The notes beneath the pieces are model-generated. The model was given only the letters and a program-made list of their open reading frames with translations. It was not told the DNA's origin and searched no databases. DNA of 64,000 nt, from assembly GCA_964020085.1 (NCBI GenBank), contig OZ026608.1, positions 8,265,679-8,329,678 on the forward strand, written 5' to 3'. Numbering within the stretch: the stretch's first letter is position 1; every line of letters starts with the position of its first letter. Positions 14,532-29,300 of this stretch are shown in pieces. Origin of the DNA: Micromussa lordhowensis. Taxonomy: Eukaryota; Cnidaria; Anthozoa; Scleractinia; Lobophylliidae. Both the position numbers and the translations under genes were made by a program.

Positions 14532-17500
14532 TATTTATATAGCGCTCAATCCACTATTTATCCTTGGCGCTTTACATTAACAAAGATATTTAAAAAAGCT
14601 AAAAGTTCCACAACGTTATATAAAAAAAAAAGATAAAAAATTAAAAAGCTTGTTAAAAAGCTTGTTTAAAAAGATATGTTTTTAAATGTCGTTTAAAAAT
14701 GTCTGTCGAACTACTGGATCTTAGTTCAAGTGGGATTGAGTTCCATAGTCTCGGTGCCGCCACAGCAAACGCTCTCTCACCATATGTTTTCAGTCTGGCT
14801 TTCGGGGTCGCCAGAAGGTGTTGAGAGGACGATCTTAATTTCCGTTCAGAAGTGTGGTACTTTAGTAATTCACTGATGTAGGAAGGTGCTGTTCCATTGA
14901 GAGCTTTGTAGACCAGTAGGAGAATTTTAAAAACTATACGGTAACGGACAGGTAGCCAATGAAGTTGTTTGAGGACAGGAGTTATATGATCAAATTTCCT
15001 AGTACGTGTAACAACTCGAGCCGCTGTGTTTTGAATAGATTGCAGTCTTGAAATTAGATGTTGTGGTAGCCCATATAGCAGGGAATTGCAGCTATCCAAT
15101 TTTGCAGTAACAAAGGCATGAACAACAATTTTGGCACTCCCCTTGTCCAGATACTTCCTGATACAATTTACTCGAAAGGTAACAAGTTTGTGCAGGTGTG
15201 AATATCAGCATATCAAAATAAAACTAAAAAACTACTCCTTGATGTTTTAAATTGTGAAGATGACTATATTGAAGTCTCCAAACTGATTAAACACTTTGCT
15301 ACATTAACATAGCCTGTATTATATAGTTATTACCTTCTAGTTTTTCTTTTTTTTCTTCGTGTGTGAGTGTATTGTTAGTTTATTTTCCCTAATTAGCTGC
15401 ATTATATAGTCATTTGTTATTACCCTCTAGCTTTTCGTATGCGAGTGTAATTTATTATTATATCATTAGTGTATTTTCTGTAATTAATTGGTTAATTAAT
15501 TAGTTAATAGTGGTATTTTAATATTTCTCTATTGTAGTAAGTGTGTAACCCTTGCCCCTGCCTCGATTAGTCATTTTACTACAGTTGTAGTAGCGGGGGC
15601 AAGCAATTTTGTAATGACGTAGATATATTATTATCAATAAAGTTCAAGTTCAATATCAAGGCTACAGTTTACTCAAAACTTAATGACAGCCCTAGCCTGT
15701 TTTGTCACTTTTATTAATATTATTGGCAAATAGAGCAGTTTTCAGTTGAGTGTCATAAAACCAAAACCAAAGAAATCACTTTAGCCAATCACAAACACAA
15801 TACAGTGACCGCATCAAAACTTGAATTACATGTAGCTGATGCAAAGCGCGGGAAAAAAAGTGCGAGCAAGTCTCCATTGGTCTTGGTTTTACTTCTGATT
15901 AGATGAAAAAGTGGCGCAAGCAAGCCAATCATGTACCATAGTTGATGCAAAGCCAGTTACTTTACAACAATGAAATGAATTTACCGCTCTACATGTACAT
16001 TTTGTACATGGCAAGGATTAATACTACCTCCGGATGGGATGCTATTCCATTGCAATAAACTTGCTGGCACCCATTTATACACCTGGATGGTGAGAGGTTC
16101 TGAGAGAGTTAAGTACAGTGTATCTTGTCCAAGAACACAATGCAAAGAGTGGTGGACTAACCATAAGCCAGCTCGTAAACTAATACATCCCTACAGACCT
16201 GTGTAACTGCTCGGGGTCAGCTGACAGCTCTTCGGCATTGTCAATAAACACATCAATTAGTGCAGTTACAGGGTAAGCTTGGACAGACGATAGCTGAGAC
16301 TTGAGAATCTTGAGACAAGAGATGGCTGACTTTCTCACTGCCGAGATAGGACTACACAATGGCACCAAGAGGGAAGGAACAACTGCAAAGAAAAGACCAT
16401 GTTACATGTACCTCTCATTTAAACAAAATGGATACTGTACTACCCAGTCAATCAGACTTAACTTGATTTACATTGCAAAAAGAGTAAATTTATCAAAACC
16501 AAACCAGGATGTTAGACATAAATGAAAACCACCACTGTTTAGAATAAACAAAATTACATGTACATGTATATGCATTTTAACCATGACAAAGGAGCTGAAC
16601 AACATTGAAACAAAATACATTAATACTATTGCACAGCCAGCATTTCTGGATCACCAATTTTATCCAGAAATCTGAATGGCTGAGTTTTGGAACATCAGGA
16701 CTCGGAAAAACTTGATTCCAGCTTGCTCTTGGGACAAGTCTGGGCAAGTCTTAGCTTTCTCTATAAATGATGGCAGACGACTTGCCTGATCCCTTGCCCA
16801 TCAGGCAAGTGAGAATGAAACGTTACTTGCCCAGAAGGAGAATCTACTTGTCCCAGATACAGTTAACTGGACCGCGCTGAGCATAGTACATGCAATACAT
16901 GCAGTTGCTTTGTAGTTTTAGTGTAACCTTGATGAAATACAATCCTCTCATCGTAGCTTGAAGCTACATAGTCTGATGGTAGGATTACACTGGATAAGTC
17001 TGCATACAGGCTGACACTTATCTCTGGTTTCTGTAGCATAAAGAGACTGAGGGTACTAATTTCTACTCCTCCCTGGATGGGATACGTGTCCATCACAGGG
17101 CTACCCCCAGCATTACAATTTGCCGTTACTCATTTGTACACCTGGGTGGAGAGTCACTGTGAGAGTTACGTGTCTTGCCCAAGGACACAACACAATGTCC
17201 CCGGCCAGGGCTCAAACCCAGACCTGATCTGGAGGCAAGAGAACTAACAATTGGACTACCGTATCGCATAAAGGTTACAATAAAATACTAAAAATAATAA
17301 AATAAAATATTTAATTGTTGTTTTAAGCTATAACAACCTGTACATGTTGACTTGGATAGTTCCTTCACTGCTTTTTTAGACATGGATCCTAGGCAGGCAT
17401 TTGCAATATGGAGACACTGAACCTGGAGAAGAGCAGACACCCCATCTCCTCCCCTAAGGGGATTTTTACACCAAAGATGTCCCAGAAACTTCAACAAGAC

Positions 17501-18063
17501 CAGCTTGTCTGCCAGATGACACTAGGGTGCATTTAAGGAAAATAACAAAGTTTAAATTGAAAGACATCTTTTCAATGATCATTCCAGTTGAGATGATCAT
17601 TGCTGTTTTTACATCTTCCAAGGTTTTAAGATTTAAGATTTAAGATCACACATTCACTTGCAAAGTGGCAATATTATTGTCAGTAACTACTGTCTTGAAT
17701 TTAAGAATAGTTCTGATGTATAGTCTGGGCAGAAAGAGTTCTGTTCTAAGCTAAGATGTATACATGTACACTGTAGTGCAGTGAAATCGAACCGTGAAAT
17801 CAATACAATAAATCATGTAAGAACCCAGTACATTTTTGAAGTTTGGCAAAATAGGTTCTTGTATTTTGGGGTAGTTGTTAGCAATTTCAGCTACATGTAA
17901 GTAGGTTCTTAATTAGGTTAAGCTGAGTTTAGAATTATTACATTTGTATAGCAATGAATAATTTCCTGTTGGAAAAGGACTCCAATGTAACATGTCAGAT
18001 GGGTTTCAACCAGTTTTGGGAATAAAATGTTAATGGCAGATAAATGCTAATTATCCTAATAAC

Positions 18064-18102
<39 letters not shown>

Positions 18103-21100
18103 TCAAGATTTCTATCAGAAATTAATTAAGTCCAGAAATTACAACGTACAGCTGTAGCCAGTAAATAATGCACTTTATATAATAATCAAATCAATGTGCG
18201 TGCTCTGATTGGTCAATCAGCTATGGGTTATTGTGCCGGTAAACCCATGGGAAAATCGCGCGTCTTCTGAATTATTAAAGCAATAGACCACAAGTTTCTA
18301 TGGGTTTTAGGCTGATAAACCACTTGGGATGTTGGTAGAACACTCGAAGAATTCGTAAACCACTCACCTGCGGCTCAAGATTTACAAATTCTTCTCGTGT
18401 TCTACCAACATCCCGCATGGTTTGTCAGCCTATAACCCATAGAAACTTGTGGTCTGTTGCTTAAATAACTCACATACACTGTACCTCAAATAGATCTTGA
18501 AGCAATTTTTTAAACAACACTTGGTGTGATGTTGAAGTGCCACTTCCAAATGCCACTACCTCAAACAGCGACGTCAAAAGCTGAAACAAGAACCAAATTA
18601 CATAGCTCTATGAACACTGCAGTTTGGCACCATCAAACACAAGCCTTAACTACTCAGCCAAACAGCTTCCAAAGTATGAAGAGGGAGGTCAAGATAGGTG
18701 ACATACAGAAATGTTCCAAAAACTGAGGTTGAAAAATTGAGGTGACTGTGAATTTCTATTTACCCTTTTACCGAGGTTTTGCCGCGGCTGATTCGCAGAT
18801 CAACACCGCGTTCTCGCCTTGGCAATGACGCGGCGTGCCGAAATTTTACTGAGGTTTTACCTAGATTTGCCGCGACATAAAATACCGCGGTAAACGGTAA
18901 GACGCGGCAGAGTTGAATAGGCCAAGAGACCTTTTGTTTTGACTCAATTAAACTTTACAATGCCATCTTCACGCTCCGGTGTGACAAATCATGTATTTGT
19001 CATAATACTAAAAGACCCCGCTGAAGCGTTGTTAACTTCACAAGAATCCATTACTACAGTGTCGCTACATTTCATGACTTTCTTGCGGTGAATGGGAAGT
19101 GAAATGTAAGGAAATACGTTTTTTTTTTTTTGGTTAAAGATACGTCGCTATCAAGATAAATTTCATATCTACATGTACCTAAATAGTTTGCTGTCTTTCG
19201 CTGTCAGCGCCGCGGTGCGAAATACTGTACTTACATGTAGCTTTAATGCCGCTCTATTTGGTTTGAGTATTTCATCTTTGATACAAAAGTACTTCCAGGG
19301 ATAAAACTTTCTTCCAAATAAATAGTTTCTTCAGAGTCCGGAAAAAAAACAATCGTTAAGCGACAAGCCACATTACAGTTTAAAGCAAGTTTTTTAATTC
19401 ACACGCTTGAACTCATGAACTCATGTCGCATGACAAATCACGTTTTTTGTAGTCACATGCACTTGTGTCGGTATGCGTTAAGAGTTGTTTATGTAGCTTC
19501 TGAAAGTTTGCATCGATCAACGAACGAATTCGGAAAGCTTGAACATACCATAAAATCACATTGGTAAATTCTCGGTAAATTCGATGAATTTACCTAGCTT
19601 GTGTGTATGGTGAAATTGCGTAATTGACAATCATTTGTGAGACTGCCAGTCACGGTCTCAAATGGGCTAAATGCCCGGCACACATGTAAGTTCGGTAAAT
19701 TCGTCGAATGTAAAACGAAAATAGTATTTAGGATTGCTTGAAATTTCTAAAGAAACAGCAAATAATTTCAATGTAGGTTTGGTTGAGGATTTCAGTCGGA
19801 ATTCGGTGAATATTTCTGACTGCGGGGCATTTAGTCTATTTGAGACCGTGACACGCAATCGGATAAAGACCAATGTGATTTTATGGTACGGCACAAGCTT
19901 GCCGAATTCGTCCACTGCAAATCCATAATAACTTTTAGAATCGCAGTTGTTCGAAAGTTAGAATGATGCCTATGTTTGCAATTTGTAAATAAAGTTAGGA
20001 TGGAACAAATTATTGTGTTCATGAGAAATTGTGAAGCGGCATTTTGAAAGAAAGGAAATGTTTTGCGATGGCCAGTAATATTGTGATGACGTCTGTGAAG
20101 ATCTGTGAGAATTTCTCACGGGCGAAGACTTTGGTTTTCGTTGTTGTGCGATGCTTATAATTATAATATCGATGCCTACGTCTTCAGTGTATAGAGTTAT
20201 GTTGGAACGAATTATTATGTACGTGAAAATCATGACTAGGTAAAAGTTTTTCGGTGGCGCCAGTTTCGAGGTTTTGATGGCGGTTCTTTGAGAATCAAGG
20301 ACGCAAAAACTTTGTAATTGTGAAGACGTCTGTGAAAATCTGTGAGAATTTCTCACGGGCGAAGACTTTGGTTTTCGTTGTTGTGCTACGCTTATAATTA
20401 TATCATCGATGCCGACGTCTGCAGTGTATAGAGTTATGTCGGAACGAATTATTATGTTCGTGAAAATCATGAATAGGTTTTTCAGCGGCGCCAGTTTCGA
20501 GGTTTTGACGGCGGTTCTTTGAGAATCAAAGACGCAAAAACTTTGTAATTGTGAAGACGTCTGTGAAGATCTGCGTCAGCAAGCTGAAAAGTTATATATT
20601 TCGTCGCGAGCCCTGTTTAAAACAAGTTACAAGCACGGAAATTTCAAATATAAGAACAGTCAATAAGGACACACTTTTTAACAAAAGAAATTAGCTTCTA
20701 TTGTTTCTTCGTCGCGGTGTACCGCATCTAGCTTGCCGCGGTGTTCGGTTGCGTCCGTTCAAGACGAGATTGAGGAATTCGTCCCACTGCGGTGAATTCG
20801 TGGCAGAACCCTTCGCCAAAGACGAGGTTTTACCGCGTGCTAATGGTAAAATACCAGGCGGTACTGTACAACAAGCACCCCTGTCCTTTATGTACACTTT
20901 TGTGTACGAGTCTCCCATGAATTTAAATCCCTTCATCCTTTTAACTTGCTTACCTTACTGTACATGCCTTCTGGTTGATTGCTATCCTTTACAGGCCACC
21001 AGTGTCCTAGGTAGACAGACAAAACACATCATGACATTTCTTTTCTTTTAATACTTTTATACATGGGGCTAAATGGAAGTTAGGTAAGGTTAAAATCAAG

Positions 21101-22497
21101 CAAATACAGCTTGCCAGTGGTCTATCTGATACATTTTGTATGAGGGGGGAGGGGGGGATTGAGAGGAGTTCCAGGGGTGATGCCATGTGCTTACATTGCA
21201 GTGTCTTGCTCACTTGTTTGTTTGCTTTTCCCTCCCTCCCACTCTGATAAGTATATGGGTAGGTATATCTTCCACACACTGTTCTTTTCGCTGCTGTGTT
21301 GACATGCACAATACTAACCAATGACTTTTACAATTATAAATTAACAACTGAGGTGGCCACTGCTATAAGGCCTGGTGGTTTTTTGAGATCTTCTCACCAC
21401 CTTTTGTTATTGTTATGTTTTTTTTTTTTTGCATTATTACTTATGATGTGACACATAAAAGACGATGACAATGATGATGATGATGCCTGGAAGTGGACTG
21501 TGTCTGGGCTGCCATGGCAACCTCCCTGAGATTGTTACGCTCTTCTTTTGCTACCCATAAGGCACCTACCCTCTTGACCAAAATTTCAATTGGCTTAGAA
21601 TTCAAATGGAAGCAGAAGGGGGAGCTGGGAATTACACTGACTCATAGGTGGAAACCTCACACCCTAATCAATTATTAGTAACAGCCTCCTTTACACTAGC
21701 CAAAATGGCTACATGCAATGAAAGCGCTAAACCTACAATTGTAGCCAAAACCATATCTTCACTGCATGTTGTCTGTAACTAGCTGACTTCTGTTAAGTTC
21801 TCAAGTCCCGGAAGTACAGTACATGCAATTCCTTGAACATCAATTCTTACCAATTGAAGCTTGAGGGTTCGCTGGGATGTTCTTTAACAGATTCCTACAC
21901 AGCCAAAGTGTGATAGCCCCTTTGGCATGATTTAACCGTTTGGTACTGTGTTTGCCAAGAAATCTAAGCAGGCTTGTCAAGAGTGCTTTTGGAACAGTTC
22001 CAGCCGGCTCTTGCTCCGAGTCTTCACTCTAAAATATAAATGAAATTTTAAATATAAATGAAATTCAATTTAAATTCCATTTCAAATTCTATATCATATC
22101 TTAAAGCAATGTCCTACAGTTGAATAGTTGGACAGCCTGAAAAAGCTGAAAATCCCTGAAACAATAATAGCTGTCATTGTGGTTATCAGTAGTTTGACAT
22201 ACATGCACAAACTAGGAGAAAGGGTCTATTTCTCATATTTGTATTGAACCTTTTTGCCTCCTTAGTACGCCCTTTTAAACAAAAGAATATTTGGCTGCAG
22301 ACTCAACTGCATTAACAGCTATTATTTTTCTTCCTTTGCAAGAGAGACCTAAATGGTAATGACAATGTCATAACATACATGTACATGTACATGCAATCAT
22401 AGACACCTCTTAAATGTGAATTTAAGAGGTGTAGTGTACGATTTCTTCCCTTATTAGCAGTTTTTTATAACTGAAATGGTTATCCTGCATAAATATG

Positions 22498-22563
<66 letters not shown>

Positions 22564-25500
22564 GTTATAATTATTAATAAATCTTGGGTGTGCCTTATGG
22601 TAGCTGGGATGAGCATGAGGAAAAAATGACACTGAAAGGTTGTGTTCAAGAAGTACAGTACTTGGGTGCCACAGGTTACTAACTTTTCCCTTTGGGCGAC
22701 TGGAAAAACTTACTTTTTTCATATACCGGTAAATGTACCGGTACTGTACATGTAAACTTACACTGTACTGTAACTGCTGGGCACCCAGGATTTCGTGGTT
22801 AGGAGCCTTTGGGCTCGTCATAATTTTCCTCAGATCATAAGTTACCTTGTAGTGGAATTTAGGTCTGGTCTCCTACAACTCACACAAACAGACTTGATGC
22901 GAATGTCAAAATATGCCAAAATGAACAACACTGTGCAGAAATGTGTGGTTTGTTTCTTACGATGATAGTCAGTAGACTGACAAGTTTACAAGCAAATACC
23001 TCAGGTGTCTCGTAATTTCCAGGAAGTCTTGTAACCTTCCACAGATCAGGCAAGACAAATTCAGTGACAATCTGGCATAAAGTCATTTGGCACTGGCCTG
23101 TTGCCATGGAAACTATCCTTCCCAGAAGGCACTTTAGGAGTGGATGGAAAACATTATCATCTGCAAGAGTCTTGGCATACTTCACCAGGCTCCGCACCTG
23201 AAAAAAAAAACAATATATGTAGGTAAAACTTTACTTCATCCATAGTCGCCCCTTTAAATTTCGTTCTCACAGAAACAATAGCGAAAAAACTCTGCGCTAT
23301 CTGAAATAATCTCTGAAATTTCGAGGAAAGTGTGACTAGTATCGTAGCCAATCACCAGCAAATTTTCAGACAGGAACTCTCAATGTGGCCTACATGATGA
23401 CTTTTTAAAATCACACCATTTTAAATCACAATGGCCGCCTTTTGTTGAACAAGCAATTTCCACAATTTCACAAATTCAACAAAATCAAATTCACAAATTC
23501 AACAAATTCAACAAAATCAAGTATACTTTTATTGAATTCTACGTGTACACTTCATAACCTTTCTATTGATATACATGTAATATTACAGTTTGTGTGCATT
23601 TCCTTTTCTGGAGGACAACCACAAAGGTTTGGAGTAACCTTATTAAAGTGCAGGTCACAGGTCAAGGTCACAGGTCAAAGTACATGTAACCTGTGACCTT
23701 TTCTGTAGCCCCGTCAGGAAAGATCAGGTACATCACTGTACATGTATTACACTTACTGTTTCTATAAGTTGTTTTTCATTCAGCTTCATCAGGTTTTCTG
23801 CAAGCCAGCTGATTAACGCATTATCAGCCAAGGCAAGCTTCTCAATGTCAGAACTGTTTCCACAACTCTTCCACTCTGTCAAAAGTTTTGAAAATGACAA
23901 AACAACGTTAATACATGTAAATGTACATTCAATTATTTGCAGAAAAGGAAAGGACACTGGAAGTCAGAAAATGCATGTTTTATGTACCTTTGTTTTTGAC
24001 AAATTCCTTCATCCCAGACAATAGAGAATGCTGTGCAGCCAGTGCTGATTTGCTAACACTTAATGATAGTTGAATTGCAATTTTCTGACACTTGGGCTGA
24101 AGAAGAAGACGCGGCAATAAACCAAACACAATCTCATCTACAAGTGACGGCACAGCACAGGTCACCCAATCCCCAACCAGCAACAGGGAAGCGCTCTTGT
24201 GGACTTCTTCCCTATAAAAAGGTAGTCTTGTCAATTGATTCTATGAGCATTCCATACCACACAGTCTAACTATCGCACCTCAAGCCTTCTAGAAACCTTC
24301 AGTAAGAGGACTTACAGTAACTATTAGGTCTAAAATAATTTCAACATCTTTGGCACCTGAAAAGGGGTCCACTTTGCTACTTGCAGAAGAGACCTGCGTC
24401 TGCTGATAGGAGGTTACATTGTACGTTTGAACTAACAAATTGCTAAAAGCTATAACAGACAAGGCTTCTAAGGATTTCAAAACCTTCAAACAGTAAAAAC
24501 CACTGCATGTACACAGACACCACACAAGTACAGTACTAACCACTCTGAAGAGTTTTTGTCCAGTAGCTGAAACATCTCATCCACAAACTGTTTGCCAGGC
24601 AGATTATTGACAAGTACCTGATAACGTTAAGCAAATTAGTCAATAATGGTGACGACAGTTCTTTTAAAAATCAATGTCAAAAAAGCAAACAAGAGTGCAG
24701 TACCTGTCCTAGCTTCAGCACAGAAGCGACAACGGCCGGGTCATCATCCTGTAGCCTTGAAAGCAAAGACTCACTGATAAACTGTTTATCTTCTGACAGC
24801 CCCTGAATCAGAAATGAAAAGCAGTACATGTAAATTCTTCCACATAGTAAATAACCCATTGATGATAGAGGAATTACAATTTATTTATCAATAAGATGTA
24901 CTGTACATGGATTGTCAAACAACTAAATGTTTACATGTACATGTAAGTGTGGATCAATGAATAAAATTTTAAGGAACACATAAATGTACATGTGTACATT
25001 TTATACACCTCAACTTTTACCTCTTTTTCTGTCAAAAGATCTCCCAGTCGTTTAACAGCCATTTCACGCACTTGAGCTTGAGGATGATGAAGACTCAAAA
25101 CCAGTGTTGTATTTGAGTCTGGAATAACCTTTAAATCAAAATAATTACACATTACACAGTCCGCATCTCAGAGCATTGTACATGTAAACTCAGCTATAAT
25201 GAAACGTTCAACAACTTTTGACAGAGGGAGGTGTCAATCTTTTTTGACGAATATGACTTTGAACAATTTTTCACCGGAATTTTTATCTTACTGCATTGTA
25301 CAATCACATGGTACCAACTTCAGTTTGGGTGTAATTATGTGCTCAAGAGATTTCATAAAATGACAACCTTGCTGTAACATTGAATCTAGAACTACATGTA
25401 CATGTACATTGTAGCGAGACTACAGTGCTAGCGTCATGAGCATGTAGCCCACTGTATAGCCTGTTACAGGCTCTCGATAGTTGGGGACGAGCGAAAACGA

Positions 25501-26323
25501 GCGAAAAAAAAAATGAGGGAGGACTAAGGCGAGGAGCAGCGGGAGAGCCTGCAAGACTTTCTTTAACAACCCTCTTCTTGTATAGCAGGAGCTGCTATAC
25601 CCTCTAATTGGTCAATTTTGAGTCCAGAGACCTGGCTATCAAGCTCTTGGAGAATGGAATTGCGAGATGGTAAACTTGGATTGACAACAAGATATGAGGT
25701 AACCGCCGGAGTGTTGACAGTACTGCCTGGAACAGGCTACTCACTGTACATCTTAATATACGAAAACATGAACACTTGACTGTATACAACTACAATTTCT
25801 TTAAAAGAAATCCCTCATTCAATATAGTGTAAGTACCGTTTCCCAGATAATGAGGCATGTTTCTCTAATATGCTAATGTTAAAGAGGATGCTGGCACATA
25901 CTGTACCTGAGATTTAACTCCAGCAAGTGCCAAAGAAACCAGGTCCATAGTCCAGAGGGAACCCTCTGCTACTGCATCTGCTTCAGCTCCTGCTGAATCC
26001 TGTATAGCCCTGATTGATGCAAGGTGTCCCTCAATGGCCTTCTCCAGTTCCAGTGGGTACCTTAGAATTTTACTTGCAGATTAGAATACCGGTAACTGTG
26101 ACACTATACATAAATACACACATTATTCCTACTATTGTTCCAGTTACAGTGTACAGGTAGTGCTCTAGTTGGATTTCATGCTCCATTTGTGGCATGTTAA
26201 CATTTAGCCATTATTGAATGAGGCTGAGTAGGATATGAAGAATTCTGCAGAACAAGGGTGTTATCCATAGAGGCCGAAGGCCGAGGTGGATAATACCCTC
26301 CGAGATCTGCAGAATTCTTCATT

Positions 26324-26357
<34 letters not shown>

Positions 26358-29300
26358 ATTCATTCAAAATATTTCCCCGTTCTTAAAGGAGTTTCACCAC
26401 TTCGCTCATATCGTCCCCAGGTTTTCCCGATCAATGGTTCAATAATCTGCAGCAGGCTGCACTTTTGACATCATTTTGACATCATCAGTTCAATAATCTG
26501 AAGCAGGCTGCACTTTTGATGTCATTGATTCAATATGGTGAAGATTCTTCCCAAATTTGGTGAACAGCAACTGGTTAAGGTAAATTATGCGTGTGCTTTT
26601 AATCAATCAGGGGAAATATTTTGAATGAATAATAATCTTAATTAGTTCTTGCCTTAATCCTTACCTCTTCTCCAAAGCTTGTATCAGATCTTTGACACTT
26701 TCATTTAAGTTTCCAATTTCACTCTTTTCTGTAACCAATGTTTTCCGTGCACTGCAATACTCCTCAAGAAGTGTCCTAGAAAAAGGGGCATTATTTGTCA
26801 AAAGAAGTGACCACATGATACTATTGCAGCATCAAACTGGGGGAGCAACTTTCTTGTGGTTGCATTCATTTCTGTCCCTTGATCACAAGAAGATAGCTAC
26901 AGTGTAAGATTCAAACTGAAACATCTTTATGTCTGACTTCTTGTGCATGTAGCTCTACAGATATAATTTTGTGCCTTGGACTGGTTGTCACTGGTATGGG
27001 GGAAACTGACCCTTGCCACTGGTCTTGACCCCCCTCCCCCCCAAGAGTGGTTATCTTCATGGTTAGTGCGCTCGTCTCCAGATCAAGCGGTCTAGGTTCA
27101 AGCATTGTGTACTTGGGCAAGACACTTGTGTCTCTCTCCACCCAGGTGTATAAATGGATACTGGCAAATTCAATGCGGAGGGTAACCCTGCGATGGACTA
27201 GCACCCCATCCAGGAGGGAGTAGAAATACTCCTACAGTAGTCCCTTCACGCTATGGAAACTGGGATAAGCTCCAGCCCGATGGGCCACTTGGCCTGTATA
27301 CAGACTTTTAATTACCTTTTTTACCCATCCCCCACGAACCAGCAAACTACCCCAAGGCTTTTGAGGATGCAATACCAGTGGCCATGACATGTATTTTTCG
27401 TATCATTTTTATTATAAACATTTTAATACCATGTTTTTATTAACCTTCAATGCCACCTTAGTTTTGTTATGTCATTACTTGGCTGATTAACTTCAAGTTA
27501 TTCTCCTTAGTTTTGTTTACATTCTTCTCGGTCAGCAGTCCCCATGAATGCATCCAGCATCAGAAAGGTACTCAACTCATGTGATTTGTTTTTCTCAGGA
27601 GGATAATTCCTTCAAACACGGGGAATACACATTTCATCACACACTGGACTTTATAAGAACAATCAAATTCACAGAAAGCTATCACGACATTGAAAGGCAT
27701 TGTGCAGTTTATCTGTCAAAATAGACAGGCAGCTGCTATTCTTACAATTTACATGTATGGAAAGAAAAATTGGTTTACAGTGAAATTATGATTTCTTGAA
27801 CCCTCAATTTCTCAAAAATCCTGTTAAGTCATCTAACTAACTAACTAACTAACCCACGTGCACAGCAACAAAAATTTGAGAGCCACCTGTCCAAAGGGCA
27901 AGCTGGAATTTCTCATGTTTTTTTTTAACCCTGATAACTCAAACCAAAAAGTGCTTCCCTTTGGATTGATTTTGCCACTGACATTATTCCGAGCTCCCAA
28001 TTTCTTGATGAGCTATTTTTGTTTCTCTCTGAGTTCTGAGAAATTGGGATTCCACTGTACAAGAATAAATACCAACACCACTAGGAATCTTTCTCACTAC
28101 CACAATACTAACCTGCCAATTGTTGTGACCATGCTGAGCTCAAACTCAATCTCATTGAGTAATTCCAGGGCAATTCCTAACAAGGGTTTCATATAAAAAT
28201 CACTCTGTTCCTCTGCTAGGATGTTTTTCACTCCAGTAGATACAAGTTGTGGAATGAAGACCCCCAGCAATGGAGTAATGCCATGAGTAGATGACAGCTG
28301 ATGCAGGGACTTGACCAAACTTGGCAGCTTAAGAAGAGCTTTAAATGACCTGTTAAATAAGCAACCATAAATGTTTTTGTACATGCATACATGCTGTACA
28401 TGGAAGAGAACACAGTCATATATATGTACTTATACACGTAATATTCACATAGTATACCATATAAATCAACTTGAAAGGAAGATCTAAATTTGTATATAGA
28501 AAACTGCAGAAACTCAATAAACTGAAACAAGAGGCCATACATGTACAGTGTACTGTATACATGTATGTTGTCACAGATTTAAAAAACAGCTGGAAACTGA
28601 CAAAAGATGTTGTCTAGGTTATGAAAATTCACTTAATACAGATAGGCCACCTACTTTCCCTAAATTTAATATGATTGTATTGTCCAGGTCCTAAAAATTC
28701 AATTCCATTTTTATGCAAATTAATCAAGGAAAGATCATATATTTGGACTGCAGAGAAAGATATGAAGAGCTGGAGCTGGTCACATTGTTTTTTTGTAATA
28801 TACCCGTAGACAGTGAAGAATGCAAATGGATATATCAAAGATCGTGTATTTGAACTGTAGAGAAAAATATGAAGACAGAGATGATCATCACAGTTATATA
28901 CACAACTTAAGCAACTTTGAAATGCACCGATATCACAGAGGTCATGGGTTCAAATCCTGTTCAGGCCTGAATATTTTCAGGCTTTAATTCCACAGCTGCT
29001 TACGTTGCGTATACACTGTAACTGTGATGATCATCTATGGCTACAATTCCATTTTTAGTTGCCTACTTTGTAGGTTTGGCTGTCTGTTGCAAACTTACTT
29101 AAACCCCTTTGTTAGTTGGTTTCTCTTGCTGAAGGCAATACTTAAAAAAAATCCAGATTTGAACCCATTCATGACCTTTACATTACAAGCGAGATGTTGT
29201 ATGGCGAACTATGGTACAATGAGAATCAGGAATGGGTCTTATGAATGTTTGTCATGTTTCCGCATGAAGAACTAAATTTGTCACTTACATGTATTACATG

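Noticed and set aside
20691..21051. Overlapping open frames on both strands
   Set aside because: No family resemblance; the only real coding piece there is the 53-nt HEATR1 exon 14 at 20954-21006.
22422..22649. Poly-asparagine frame on the minus strand
   Set aside because: Translation of the (ATT)n microsatellite.
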